A stretch of DNA of 64,000 nucleotides from Devosia sp. (GTDB lineage: Bacteria; Pseudomonadota; Alphaproteobacteria; Rhizobiales; Devosiaceae): positions 248,001 through 312,000 of the forward strand of contig NZ_JAFKHE010000013.1 in assembly GCF_017307495.1 (NCBI RefSeq), written 5' to 3'. This document shows, one piece after another, positions 50,326 through 61,049 of the stretch. The stretch's first letter is position 1. Each line of letters begins with the position of its first letter. The notes beneath the pieces are model-generated. The model saw nothing but the letters and a program-made list of their open reading frames with translations, made no database searches and was not told the origin of the DNA. Made by a program: the position numbers and the translations under genes.

Positions 50326-51183
50326 TTACAACTCGCTGTGGGTCTTCATGAACGCCTTGGGCGTCAGCAGGATCTTGTCGTCGACCTCGCCGATCAGGCC
50401 GGTGTCCTTGCCCTCGTAGTCGAGTGCGTTCAGCACGGAGCGCATGATGGCGAGTCGGCCGCGCTTCTTGTCGTTGTTGAACACGATGCGCCAGGGCGCG
50501 TGGGGTGTGTGCGTGGTCTGCAGCATGCGATTGCGCGCCTTGGTGTAGTCGTCGAAGCGTTTGAGCGCCTCCATGTCGACAGGCGACAACTTCCAGATCT
50601 TCAGCGGGTCGTGCCGCCGGTCGTGGAAGCGCTTGAGCTGCATCTCGCGGCCGATGGTCAGCCAGAACTTGAACAGGTGGATGCCGTCGCGCACCAGCAT
50701 CTTCTCGAAATCCGGCACTTCCTCGAGGAACTTGTCGGTCTCGGCGGGGGTGCAGAAGCCCATCACCGGTTCAACGCCGGCGCGGTTGTACCAGGAGCGG
50801 TCGAACAGCACCTGTTCGCCGGCGGCCGGCATCCAGTCGACATAGCGCTGGAAGTACCACTGCGTCTTTTCCCGGTCCGACGGCTTGGGCAGCGCCACGT
50901 CCATGTTGAAGCGCGGATTGAGGTTTTCCAGGTAGCTGGCGATCGATCCGCCCTTGCCCGCGGCGTCGCGTCCCTCGAACACGATGACTATGCGCTTGCC
51001 GGTCTTGGCCTGGTCGTGTTGCAGCAGGGCCAGCTGGCGCTGCACCTGCAGCATCTGCGTGGCGTAGGCGTCGCCGTCGATCTTCTCGTCGTATGGATAG
51101 CCGCCCGAGGTCAGCGCCTTCTTCTTGATCCATCGGGGCAGCACCGGGTCTTCGAGGTCGAAGTTCTCGAGCGCGTCGGACAT
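50326..51183 (-). CDS. ppk2: Polyphosphate kinase 2
   Basis: The 285-residue kinase is intact: Walker A FEGRDAAGKGG, Walker B region LFDRSWYNRAGVEPVMGFC, and the THTPHAPWRIV segment followed by KKRGRLAIMRSVL. It interconverts polyphosphate and nucleoside diphosphates. ATG 51183 (GGAG 9 bases upstream) was chosen. It is divergent from phoR with a PHO box between them, which suggests a link between phosphate supply and polyphosphate use. Confidence 0.93.
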   Translation of the reverse strand: MSDALENFDLEDPVLPRWIKKKALTSGGYPYDEKIDGDAYATQMLQVQRQLALLQHDQAKTGKRIVIVFEGRDAAGKGGSIASYLENLNPRFNMDVALPKPSDREKTQWYFQRYVDWMPAAGEQVLFDRSWYNRAGVEPVMGFCTPAETDKFLEEVPDFEKMLVRDGIHLFKFWLTIGREMQLKRFHDRRHDPLKIWKLSPVDMEALKRFDDYTKARNRMLQTTHTPHAPWRIVFNNDKKRGRLAIMRSVLNALDYEGKDTGLIGEVDDKILLTPKAFMKTHSEL

Positions 51184-51201
51184 TCTACTCAACTCCGCAT
51201 C

Positions 51202-51219
51202 CTGTCATGACCGTGTCAC
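51202..51219 (+). promoter_or_regulatory. PHO box before phoR
   Basis: CTGTCATGACCGTGTCAC consists of two 7-bp direct repeats separated by four bases, close to the CTGTCAT-N4-CTGTCAT PhoB site. A TATGAA -10 element (51228-51233) lies 8 bases beyond, as in PhoB-activated promoters. It is oriented toward phoR; the site is only 18 bases from the ppk2 ATG on the other strand. Confidence 0.8.
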
Positions 51220-51285
51220 AACCGTGCTATGAACACCCCTGTCTGACAAGGTGCCGAATCGTTCCGGCACCGAGGGAAACGACTG

Positions 51286-52566
51286 ATGGTTGACGAGCCG
51301 CCGCGCGGTGTGACCGGATTGGGCTGGCTCGAGACACTGCGCGGCCGGCTGTATGGCCGCCTTCTCCTGCTGCTGGCGGTCGGGCTGGTGTTCATGACAC
51401 TGGCCGGCCTCGATATCCTGTCGCCCGGGATCGGCGCGCTCGCCTATGGCGCGATCGTTGCCCTCGCCGCCCTCGTGCCGGAAACGGCGGAGTCCGCCGC
51501 GGGCGTCGTCTCCGGCGGTAGCCAGGGCGAGCTGGCTTTCGCCGACGCGGTCCGCCACTTCGCCGACGCGCTGCCCGATCCGGCCGTCGTGCTCGATGCG
51601 CGCAGCGTCATCATTCACCTCAATCGCGAGGCGCGGCACCACTTCCCCGGCGTCGTCGCCGGCACCCCGATCGCCTTCACGCTGCGCTCCCCCCAGTTGC
51701 TCTCCGCCATCGAGGCGGCGCGGCTGGGCCCGGCCCAGACCATCGAGTTGCACCAGACCGTGCCCACCGAGACCTGGTACAAGGCGACCATCGCTCCGCT
51801 GCTGCCGGGGGCGCAGGGCAAGGACGGCATCCTCGTCATCACTTTGCAGAGCCTCACCGAAGCCAAGCGCCTCGAGTCGCTGCGCACCGATTTCATTGCC
51901 AATGCCAGCCACGAGCTGCGCACCCCGCTCACGTCGCTGGTCGGCTTCATCGACACGCTGCTCGGTCCTGCCGCCAACGACAAGGTGGCGCGCGAGCGGT
52001 TCCTCGGCCTGATGCGCGGCCAGGCCGCGCGCATGAGCAAGCTGATCGACGATCTGCTCTCGCTTAGCCGCATCGAGATGCGCCAGCACGTGCGGCCGAT
52101 CACCCCGGTCGACCTGGGCCCGCTGCTGCGCGAGGTGGCCGAAGGCCTGCAGGTACAGGCGGCCGAGACCCGGACCCGGCTCGATGTGCGCCTCCCCGAG
52201 GGATCGGTGGTCGTCAGCGGCGATCGGGACGAACTCTACGAGGTGTTCGAGAACCTGATCGAGAACGCGATCAAGTACGGCGCCGACGGCGACAACATCG
52301 AGATCACGCTCACTCCCGACACCGGCCGCACCGGCTTTGCCGCCCTGGTCTCGGTGGTCGACCACGGCGTCGGTGTCGCCGAGGAGCACGTCCCCCGCCT
52401 CACCGAGCGGTTTTATCGCGTCGACGCGGAATCGAGCCGCAAGAAGAAGGGCACGGGCCTGGGGCTCGCCATCGTCAAGCACATCGTCACCCGCCACCAC
52501 GGCCTGCTCGCCATCAGGAGCCAGCCGGGGCAGGGGACCCGCGTCGAGGTGCTGCTGCGCAAGTAG
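51286..52566 (+). CDS. phoR: Phosphate-regulon sensor histidine kinase PhoR
   Basis: The 426-residue kinase has two N-terminal membrane segments (LLLLLAVGLVFMTLAGLDIL and ALAYGAIVALAALVP), a PAS-like region, H-box FIANASHELRTPLTSLVGF with the phosphorylated His near residue 210, N-box NLIENAIKYG, and G-boxes DHGVGV and GTGLGLAIV. It phosphorylates PhoB when phosphate is scarce; the signal probably comes through PstSCAB and PhoU. It is first in the Pho locus. Confidence 0.95.
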   Translation: MVDEPPRGVTGLGWLETLRGRLYGRLLLLLAVGLVFMTLAGLDILSPGIGALAYGAIVALAALVPETAESAAGVVSGGSQGELAFADAVRHFADALPDPAVVLDARSVIIHLNREARHHFPGVVAGTPIAFTLRSPQLLSAIEAARLGPAQTIELHQTVPTETWYKATIAPLLPGAQGKDGILVITLQSLTEAKRLESLRTDFIANASHELRTPLTSLVGFIDTLLGPAANDKVARERFLGLMRGQAARMSKLIDDLLSLSRIEMRQHVRPITPVDLGPLLREVAEGLQVQAAETRTRLDVRLPEGSVVVSGDRDELYEVFENLIENAIKYGADGDNIEITLTPDTGRTGFAALVSVVDHGVGVAEEHVPRLTERFYRVDAESSRKKKGTGLGLAIVKHIVTRHHGLLAIRSQPGQGTRVEVLLRK

Positions 52567-52695
52567 CGGTCCATGGCGGTAGGCGGGCAGGGCCCCGTGC
52601 TGGCTTTGCACCGCCGGTCCTCGCATGACGGTCGCCCGACCCGTCCCAGTGTCATTCCCGTTCGCCCAGGTGTGCGTGTTTCCACAGAAACGGCG

Positions 52696-52778
52696 CTGTC
52701 ATGCGGCGCAAAGTGATGCGAAATCAAGGTATTAGGCCGTCATAAAAGTGCAACGCCGCTGTCATAAAACGTTGTGAC
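52696..52778 (+). promoter_or_regulatory. Degenerate PHO-like repeats before pstS
   Basis: Half-sites CTGTCAT (52696-52702), CCGTCAT (52737-52743) and CTGTCAT (52759-52765) occur in this 307-base gap. The last two start 22 bases apart (two helical turns) and both extend into GTCATAAAA. No canonical double box with 4-base spacing is evident. Together they make PhoB control of pstS plausible. Confidence 0.55.
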
Positions 52779-52873
52779 AACGGCCATAGGTTCCGCCTTG
52801 CAGACAGGGCGGCCGGAAGACCGGGCCCGCCGACAGGGCCTTAGGGTCATCCTTCCGGAAGGGAAAAGACATC

Positions 52874-53896
52874 ATGAAGATTGCAGTTTTCGCGAGCGCC
52901 GCGGTTATCGCGCTTGCCGCTGGCCTCGGTGCCGCCGCCGCGCGCGACCAGATCCAGGTCGCCGGTTCGTCCACCGTGCTCCCCTACGCCAAGATCGTCG
53001 CCGAGTCGTTCGGCGAGGCCTTCCCGGACTTCAAGACCCCGGTCGTTGAGTCCGGTGGTTCGGGCGCCGGCATCAAGCAGTTCTGCGAAGGCGTCGGCGA
53101 AGACAAGATCGACATCGCCAATTCCTCGCGTGCGATGAAGAAGGAAGAGCTCGAGACCTGCAAGGCCAACGGCGTCGCCGACGTCGAGGAAGTCAAGATC
53201 GGCTACGACGGCATCGTATTCGCCTCTGACATTGCCGGTCCGGACTTCGCCTTCACCCCGGCCGACCTCTACAAGGCGCTCGCCGCCAAGGTCGTGGTCG
53301 ATGGCAAGCTCGTCGACAACCCCTACACCAAGTGGTCCGAAGTGAACGCTGCGTTCCCCGCGTGGGATATCGCCGCCTATATCCCGGGCGAAAAGCACGG
53401 CACCCGTGAAGTGTTCGAGACGAAGCTCCTCGACGCTGGCTGCGACAAGGACGCCCTCAAGGCCGCCGGCGTCGCCGATGCCGACGTTGCCAAGACCTGC
53501 GTCGCGGTCCGCAAGGACGGCAAGGCGGTCGACATCGACGGTGACTACACCGAGACCCTCGCCCGCATCGACAGCAACAAGACCGGCATCGGCGTGTTCG
53601 GCCTCGCCTTCTACGAGAACAACGCCGACAAGCTGAAGGTCGCGACCGTCGGTGGCGTCGCCCCGTCGACCGAGACCATCTCCTCGGGTGAATACCCCGT
53701 GTCGCGCCCGCTGTTCTTCTACGTCAAGAAGGCTCACATCGGCGTCATCCCGGGCCTCAAGGAGTATGTCGAGTTCTTCCTGTCCGACGACATGATCGGG
53801 CCGGACTCGCCGCTCGCCCAGTATGGCCTGGTCGCGGCTCCCGACGCCGAGCGCGACGAGATCCGTGCCAAGTTCGAAGCCGGCACCACGATGTAA
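52874..53896 (+). CDS. pstS: Phosphate ABC transporter substrate-binding protein PstS
   Basis: The 340-residue periplasmic phosphate receptor has a signal peptide (cleavage near residue 23) and the phosphate loops VAGSSTVLPYAKIV and VESGGSGAGIKQFCEG, with the NSSRAMKKEE and HGTREVFE segments. It delivers phosphate to PstCA. A GGAAGGGAAAAG ribosome-binding site precedes the ATG. Expression is probably high, helped by a hairpin after its stop. Confidence 0.95.
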   Translation: MKIAVFASAAVIALAAGLGAAAARDQIQVAGSSTVLPYAKIVAESFGEAFPDFKTPVVESGGSGAGIKQFCEGVGEDKIDIANSSRAMKKEELETCKANGVADVEEVKIGYDGIVFASDIAGPDFAFTPADLYKALAAKVVVDGKLVDNPYTKWSEVNAAFPAWDIAAYIPGEKHGTREVFETKLLDAGCDKDALKAAGVADADVAKTCVAVRKDGKAVDIDGDYTETLARIDSNKTGIGVFGLAFYENNADKLKVATVGGVAPSTETISSGEYPVSRPLFFYVKKAHIGVIPGLKEYVEFFLSDDMIGPDSPLAQYGLVAAPDAERDEIRAKFEAGTTM

Positions 53897-53902
53897 TCTG
53901 AT

Positions 53903-53926
53903 CGGCGCGGGCTACGGCCCGCGCCG
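53903..53926 (+). other. Intercistronic stem-loop after pstS
   Basis: CGGCGCGGGC (53903-53912) pairs perfectly with 53917-53926 across loop TACG, 7 bases after the pstS stop. No T-run follows. It could protect pstS mRNA and attenuate pstCAB expression. Confidence 0.6.
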
Positions 53927-54013
53927 CCCCGCCTTCGGGCAAACCAGAGACCTGGGGCCTGCACCGCGCGACGAAGCGGCACACGGCCCCAGTACGTTGC
54001 AAACGAGGCATAG

Positions 54014-55479
<1,466 letters not shown>

Positions 55480-55483
<4 letters not shown>

Positions 55484-56817
55484 CCGACGCCGCCCTGCCG
55501 AACAGCGCCGTCGCCCCGGCCGCACCGGCCGCACCGGCCGCACCGGCCCGCCGCGATTTCGGGCTGAGACGCCGGCACGCCGCCGAGCGCCGCTTCCGCT
55601 TCTATGGCCTCGCTGCCATCGTCATCGGCCTCGGCTTCCTCGCCGTGTTGCTCTTCTCCATCGTTTCCAAGGGCTACACCTCGTTCGTCCAGACCTCGAT
55701 CACCGTGCCGGTCGAGTTCTCCGCCGATATCATCGACAAGGACAACAAGCGCGCCACCGACCCGCGCGTGCTGGTCTCCGCCAACTATCCGGTGGTCGCC
55801 CGCAACGCCGTCGCCCGGGCCCTCGGCATCTCGCCCGACGACAAGGCCGCGATGCGCGACGTCGCCAAGTTCGTCTCCGACGGCAGCCGCGCCACCCTGC
55901 GCCAGATCGTGCTGGCCGATCCCTCGGTCGTGGGCACCACCCGCCCGGTGACGTTGCTCGCCACCGCCGACATCGACAGCGCCAACAAGGGCCAGATCGA
56001 CCTTTCGGTCCCCGAGGCCAAGCGCAAGGTCTCCGACCAGCAGCTCGCCTGGCTCGATCAGCTCCGCCAGCAGGGCGCCATCTCCACCCCGTTCAACTGG
56101 GGCCTGCTCACCTTCGGCGCGTCCTCCCGCCCCGAGACCGCGGGCCTCGGCGTGGCGCTGATCGGCTCGCTCTACATGATGGGCATCGTGCTGCTCTGTG
56201 CGCTCCCCATCGGCGTCGCCGCCTCGATCTACCTTGAGGAATTCGCCAGGAAGAACCGCTTCACCGACTTCATCGAGGTGAACATCAACAACCTCGCCGC
56301 GGTGCCTTCCATCGTCTTCGGCCTGCTCGGGCTGGCGGTGTTCATCAACTTCTTCGGCCTGCCGCGCTCGGCGCCGATCGTCGGCGGGTTCGTGCTCACC
56401 CTGATGACGCTGCCCACCATCATAATCGCGACGCGTGCGGCGCTCCGCGCCGTGCCGCCCTCGATCCGCTCGGCCGCGCTGGGCATCGGGGCCAGCAAGA
56501 TGCAGATGGTGTTCGACCACGTGCTGCCGCTCGCCACCCCCGGCATCCTCACCGGCACCATCATCGGGCTGGCCCGCGCACTGGGCGAAACCGCGCCGCT
56601 GCTGCTCATCGGCATGGTCGCCTTCGTCGCCGACGCCCCGGCCACCCCGCTCGATCCGGCCACGGCGCTACCCGTCCAGATCTACATGTGGTCCAATGAG
56701 GCCGAACGCGCCTTCGTCGAGCGCACCTCGGGCGCCATCATCGTGCTGCTCGCCTTCCTTGCCCTCATGAACATCGCCGCCATTCTGCTGCGCCGCCGCT
56801 TCGAGCGCCGCTGGTAA
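55480..56817 (+). CDS. pstA: Phosphate ABC transporter permease PstA
   Basis: The 445-residue permease has a large periplasmic domain of about 160 residues (about residues 65-225) between the first and second helices, then the PstA core ([30 protein letters not shown] and [25 protein letters not shown]). The N-terminus contains an [12 protein letters not shown] tract from 9-bp tandem repeats at 55516-55549. It is coupled to pstC. Confidence 0.94.
55516..55549 (+). repeat. 9-bp tandem repeat in pstA
   Basis: The unit CCGGCCGCA is repeated 3.6 times and encodes Ala-Ala-Pro repeats in the cytoplasmic N-terminus of PstA. Units are perfect, so the number may vary between strains. Confidence 0.85.
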
Positions 56818-56827
56818 GCCAACCCGG

Positions 56828-57646
56828 ATGAACGACATGACCACCGAAGCCTTCGCTACCGGCCCGGCCGCCGCTCCGACCCCCAACGCCCCGCCCAAGA
56901 TGCAGGGCGAGAAGGTCTGTGTCTTTTACGGCGACAAGCAGGCCCTGTTCGACGTCGACCTCAAGATCGAGCCGTTCAGCGTCACCTCGCTGATCGGTCC
57001 CTCGGGCTGCGGCAAGTCCACGTTCCTGCGTTCGCTCAACCGCATGAACGACACCATCGACGGTTGCCGCGTCGCCGGTCGCATCAGCCTCGACGACGAC
57101 GACATCTACGATCCCTCGATCGACGTGGTCGAACTGCGCGCCCGCGTCGGCATGGTGTTCCAGAAGCCCAATCCGTTCCCCAAGTCGATCTACGAGAACG
57201 TCGCCTACGGCCCGCGCATCCACGGTATTGCCCGCAACAAGGCCGACATGGACGAGATCGTCCACTCGTCCCTGCGCCGGGCCGGCCTGTGGAACGAGGT
57301 CAAGGATCGGCTGACCGAGCCCGGCACCGGCCTCTCCGGCGGCCAGCAGCAGCGGCTGTGCATCGCGCGCGCCATCGCCACGCGCCCGGAAGTGCTGCTG
57401 ATGGACGAGCCATGCTCGGCCCTCGACCCCATCGCCACGGCCGTCATCGAGGAACTGATCGATGAGCTGCGCGAGAACTTCACCATCGTCATCGTCACCC
57501 ACTCCATGCAGCAGGCGGCCCGCGTCAGCCAGAAGACGGCGTTCTTCCACCTCGGTAAGCTGATCGAGGAAGGCAGGACCGAGGACATCTTCACCAATCC
57601 CCGGAACAAGCAGACGCAGGACTACATCACCGGCCGTATCGGCTGA
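56828..57646 (+). CDS. pstB: Phosphate ABC transporter ATPase PstB
   Basis: The 272-residue ATPase has Walker A ([19 protein letters not shown]), Q-loop, signature [15 protein letters not shown], Walker B ([15 protein letters not shown]) and H-loop ([11 protein letters not shown]). The length matches the family (about 260), plus a short N-terminal extension. It drives phosphate import and takes part in PhoU/PhoR signalling. Confidence 0.96.
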   Translation: MNDMTTEAFATGPAAAPTPNAPPKMQGEKVCVFYGDKQALFDVDLKIEPFSVTSLIGPSGCGKSTFLRSLNRMNDTIDGCRVAGRISLDDDDIYDPSIDVVELRARVGMVFQKPNPFPKSIYENVAYGPRIHGIARNKADMDEIVHSSLRRAGLWNEVKDRLTEPGTGLSGGQQQRLCIARAIATRPEVLLMDEPCSALDPIATAVIEELIDELRENFTIVIVTHSMQQAARVSQKTAFFHLGKLIEEGRTEDIFTNPRNKQTQDYITGRIG

Positions 57647-57768
57647 CCTCGGGAGCGCGTGCAGGAAAGGACGGCAACGGCTTTCCGGTTCGCAAGCGCG
57701 ACCAGACAACAACTTGGAGCCGCCCGGCGGCGACCGGCCGACGAACGGCTCCAGAAGAGGATTCGACC

Positions 57769-58467
57769 ATGGCGACTACGCTGAACGAGCACATCGTCAC
57801 CTCCTACGAGGACGAGCTCACCAATCTCAACACCACCATCTCCGAGATGGGCGGCATGGTCGAGCAGGCGATCACCGAGGCGGCGCGGGCGCTGCTCCGG
57901 CTCGATCACCAGCAGGCCCAGGACGTGCGCCTGTTCGACAAGAAGATCGATGAGATGCAGCAGCGCATCAACGATGCCGCGGTCTCCATCATTGCGCGCC
58001 GCCAGCCCATGGCCGCCGACCTGCGCATGGTCGTGACGGCCATCCAGGTCGCCAACGATCTCGAGCGCACCGGCGACATGGCCAAGCAGCTGGCCAAGCG
58101 TGCCCTGCAGATCGAGACGCTCAGCCTCGCGCCCAAGTTCTACAACGGCGTCAAGCACATGAAGGACCTGGTCGCCCAGCAGCTGCAGACGGCACTCGAT
58201 GCCTACCTGACGCGCAATTCCAAGGCCGCAATCGAAGTCTGCTCGCGCGACGACGAGGTCGACGCCATCTACAACTCGCTGTTCCGCGAGCTCCTGACCT
58301 ACATGATGGAAGACCCCCGCAACATTACGCAGTGCACGCACCTGCTGTTCTGCGCCAAGAGCCTCGAGCGCGTCGGCGACCACGCCACCAACATCGCCGA
58401 GGCCGCCTACTACCTCGAAACCGGCCGGCACCTGGGTGCCGACGAACAACAGCGCCAGCCACGCTAG
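57769..58467 (+). CDS. phoU: Phosphate signalling protein PhoU
   Basis: The 232-residue all-helical protein has the two PhoU metal-binding repeats (DKKIDEMQQRINDAAVSIIARRQPMAADLR and RDDEVDAIYNSLFRELLTYMMEDPRNI). It links PstSCAB activity to PhoR. It ends 12 bases before phoB. The pstB-phoU gap of about 120 bases contains no gene. Confidence 0.95.
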   Translation: MATTLNEHIVTSYEDELTNLNTTISEMGGMVEQAITEAARALLRLDHQQAQDVRLFDKKIDEMQQRINDAAVSIIARRQPMAADLRMVVTAIQVANDLERTGDMAKQLAKRALQIETLSLAPKFYNGVKHMKDLVAQQLQTALDAYLTRNSKAAIEVCSRDDEVDAIYNSLFRELLTYMMEDPRNITQCTHLLFCAKSLERVGDHATNIAEAAYYLETGRHLGADEQQRQPR

Positions 58468-58478
58468 GATAGTCCAAG

Positions 58479-59180
58479 ATGAGTGCAACCATCCTGATCG
58501 TCGAGGACGAGGAAGATGTCGCGGTCCTGCTGCGCTACAACCTCGAGGCCGAGGGGTTTCGCGTCGCGACCGCGGCGTCGGGCGACGAGGCGGTCGAGCG
58601 CATCCGCGACGGCGTGCCGGACCTGATCCTGCTCGACTGGATGCTACCGGGCCTCAGCGGCATCGAACTGTGCCGCCGCTGGCGCGCCAGGGAAGAGACC
58701 GCGCGCACGCCGATCATCATGATCACCGCCCGCGGCGAGGAGGAAGAGCGCGTCCGTGGCCTCGCCACCGGCGCCGACGACTATGTCGTCAAGCCGTTCT
58801 CCATCCCCGAGCTCCTCGCCCGCATCAACGCGCTGCTGCGCCGCTCGAGTCCCCAGCTCGTCACCGCCGTGCTCAAGGCCGGCGACCTCGAGCTCGATCG
58901 CACCAGCCATCGCGTCCGCCGCGGCGGACGCGAGGTGCATCTCGGCCCCACCGAGTACCGCCTGCTCGAATACCTGATGCGCCATCCCGGGCGCGTGTAC
59001 TCGCGCGAGCAGCTGCTCGATGGTGTCTGGGGCAACGACGTCTATGTCGACGAGCGCACTGTCGACGTCCATGTCGGCCGCCTGCGCAAGGCCATCAACC
59101 GCCACCGCGACGCCGATCCCATCCGCACCGTCCGCGGCGCCGGCTACGCCTTCGACGAGCGCTTCGCCGCCCTCAGCTAA
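58479..59180 (+). CDS. phoB: Phosphate regulon response regulator PhoB
   Basis: The 233-residue regulator has the receiver domain (phospho-acceptor Asp in LILLDWMLPG; Lys in DDYVVKPFS) and an OmpR-type winged helix (LLEYLMRHPGRVYSREQLLDGVWG, VDVHVGRLRKAIN). It activates genes with PHO boxes under phosphate limitation, including phoR through the site at 51202-51219. Confidence 0.96.
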   Translation: MSATILIVEDEEDVAVLLRYNLEAEGFRVATAASGDEAVERIRDGVPDLILLDWMLPGLSGIELCRRWRAREETARTPIIMITARGEEEERVRGLATGADDYVVKPFSIPELLARINALLRRSSPQLVTAVLKAGDLELDRTSHRVRRGGREVHLGPTEYRLLEYLMRHPGRVYSREQLLDGVWGNDVYVDERTVDVHVGRLRKAINRHRDADPIRTVRGAGYAFDERFAALS

Positions 59181-59321
59181 CCCGCCGCTTGGCAGCCCTG
59201 CTGCCTGGCGAGGCCGGAGCTTGGCCCGGCCCCCCGACCCCCAAAGCCAATTGCCCCCTTGCCCCGTCGTCCGGCATTTGTTGAACTTGCCCCGCCGGTT
59301 CTCGGCAGGGAAGCCAATTCA

Positions 59322-59963
59322 ATGAAGTCAGCGTTGGTCGTGTGGGGCGGGCTCGAACTGCATGAGCCCGAGAAGGGCGCGCATGTCGTGCGCGAGATTC
59401 TCGCGGCGGAGGGCTTCCGCGTCACCGTCACCGACGACTACACCGCGCTCGGCGGCGCCGAGGTCGGCGGCTACGACCTGATCGTGCCGCAGGTCACCGG
59501 CGGCGAACTCGACCGCGAGAATTCGATCCGCCTGTGCGCCGCCATCGAGGCCGGCACCGGCCTCGCCGGCTTCCACCATGGCCTTGCCACCAGCTTTCCG
59601 GGCAACCCGCGCATGCGGTTTCTCGGCGGCTGCACCTTTGCCACCCATCCCGGCGACATCATCACCTATCGCGTTGATCCGAAGGTGAAGGACGATCCCG
59701 TCATGCAGGGCATCGCCAGCTTCGAGCACACTTCGGAGCAGTACTACATGCATGTCGATCCGACCGTTCGGGTGCTGGCCACCACCACCTTCAGCGGCGA
59801 GCACGCGTTCTGGAAGAAGGGCGTCGAGATGCCGGTCGTCTACAAGTCGGCCTATGGCCATGGCCGCGTCTTCTACTCCGCCCTCGGCCACAAGCCGGCC
59901 GAGCTCGACAAGCCCGAGATCCGCACCATCCTGACCCGGGGCCTGCTGTGGGCGGCGCGCTGA
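59322..59963 (+). CDS. ThuA-family (class I glutamine amidotransferase-like) protein
   Basis: The 213-residue protein belongs to the ThuA family (ALVVWGGLELHEPEKGA and AGFHHGLATSFPGNPRMRFLGG, HTSEQYYMHVDP and YGHGRVFYSALGH). In rhizobia, ThuA/ThuB convert the disaccharide trehalose through keto-intermediates; the exact reaction of this ThuA is not clear. ATG 59322 gives the typical start. The stop overlaps the aldo/keto reductase gene, so both are one operon. Confidence 0.87.
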   Translation: MKSALVVWGGLELHEPEKGAHVVREILAAEGFRVTVTDDYTALGGAEVGGYDLIVPQVTGGELDRENSIRLCAAIEAGTGLAGFHHGLATSFPGNPRMRFLGGCTFATHPGDIITYRVDPKVKDDPVMQGIASFEHTSEQYYMHVDPTVRVLATTTFSGEHAFWKKGVEMPVVYKSAYGHGRVFYSALGHKPAELDKPEIRTILTRGLLWAAR

Positions 59964-60988
59964 TCGAGACGCGTCCCGTCGGAACGACCGGCATCGAACT
60001 GAGCCGCATCGGATTCGGCGGCGCGCCCCTCGGCGACCTCAGGCGAGCCCCGTCCGATGCCGCTTCCCGCGAACTGCTGCAGGCCGCCTGGGACGCGGGC
60101 ATCCGCTACTTCGACACCGCCCCGTTCTACGGCTCCGGGCTTTCGGAGCGGCGGATCGGCGATTTCCTGCGCGACAGGCCGCGCGACGCCTATGTGCTCT
60201 CCACCAAGGTCGGTCGGCTGCTCGTCCCCGATCGCGCCTGGGCCATGCAGCGCCACGGCGATGCGCGCGCGCTGCCGTTCCGCCCGGTGTTCGATTTCAC
60301 CCATGCCGGGGTGATGAAGAGCTACGAGCACTCGCTGCAGCGGCTGGGCCTCGAGCGTATCGACATCCTGTTCCTGCACGACCTCGGCCGGTTCAGCCAG
60401 AAGGACCGCCACGAGGAGACGATGCGGCAGGCCCTCGAAGGCGGCGGCATCCGCGCGCTCGAGGAGCTGCGTGCCTCGGGCGCGGTCCGCGCCATCGGCG
60501 CCGGCGTCAACGAGTGGCAGGTCATCGACGAGCTGATGAACCATGCCCGTTTCGACGTCTTCCTCCTCGCCAACCGCTACACCCTGCTCGACCAGGCGGT
60601 GATTGATACCCTTTTCGCCCGCATCCTGCGCGAAGGCGTCGCCATCGTCGCCGGCGCCCCGCTCAACAGCGGCATCCTCGCTACCGGCCCGATCCCGGCC
60701 GCGACCTACGACTATGCCCCGGCCAGCCCCGAGATGATCGAGAAGACCCGTCGCATCAAGACGCTGACCGACCGTCACGGCACCACCCTGATCCGCGCCG
60801 CGCTCAGTTTCCCGCTTGGCCATCCGGCCGTCACCGCCATCATTCCGGGCTTTTCCAACCCGGCCGAATTCGCCGACAATCTCGCCGGCTATCGCAAGGC
60901 CATCCCGGCCACGCTGTGGACCGAGCTCAAGGCCGAGGGGCTGCTGCATCCCGAGGCGCCGCCGCCGGTGACGCCTGTCCTCGACTGA
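59948..60988 (+). CDS. Aldo/keto reductase
   Basis: The 346-residue oxidoreductase has the catalytic tetrad visible as Asp and Tyr in FDTAPFYGSGLSE, Lys in STKVGR and His in LFLHDLGR. It resembles the aldose 1-dehydrogenases (D-threo-aldose or L-fucose dehydrogenase-like) and pyridoxal dehydrogenases. A GTG start at 59948 overlaps the end of the ThuA gene by 16 bases, so it is translated with it. Sugar or keto-sugar is the likely substrate. Confidence 0.87.
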   Translation: MGGALIETRPVGTTGIELSRIGFGGAPLGDLRRAPSDAASRELLQAAWDAGIRYFDTAPFYGSGLSERRIGDFLRDRPRDAYVLSTKVGRLLVPDRAWAMQRHGDARALPFRPVFDFTHAGVMKSYEHSLQRLGLERIDILFLHDLGRFSQKDRHEETMRQALEGGGIRALEELRASGAVRAIGAGVNEWQVIDELMNHARFDVFLLANRYTLLDQAVIDTLFARILREGVAIVAGAPLNSGILATGPIPAATYDYAPASPEMIEKTRRIKTLTDRHGTTLIRAALSFPLGHPAVTAIIPGFSNPAEFADNLAGYRKAIPATLWTELKAEGLLHPEAPPPVTPVLD

Positions 60989-61049
60989 CTGCCGCAACGA
61001 CCCGGCCGATCCGGGCGTTGCCAACAAGCAAACAACAGGAGACCGCATC

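Noticed and set aside
51202-51219. A PHO box acting as an activator site for ppk2
   Set aside because: It is only 18 bases from the ppk2 start on the other strand, leaving no room for a -10 element downstream in that direction.
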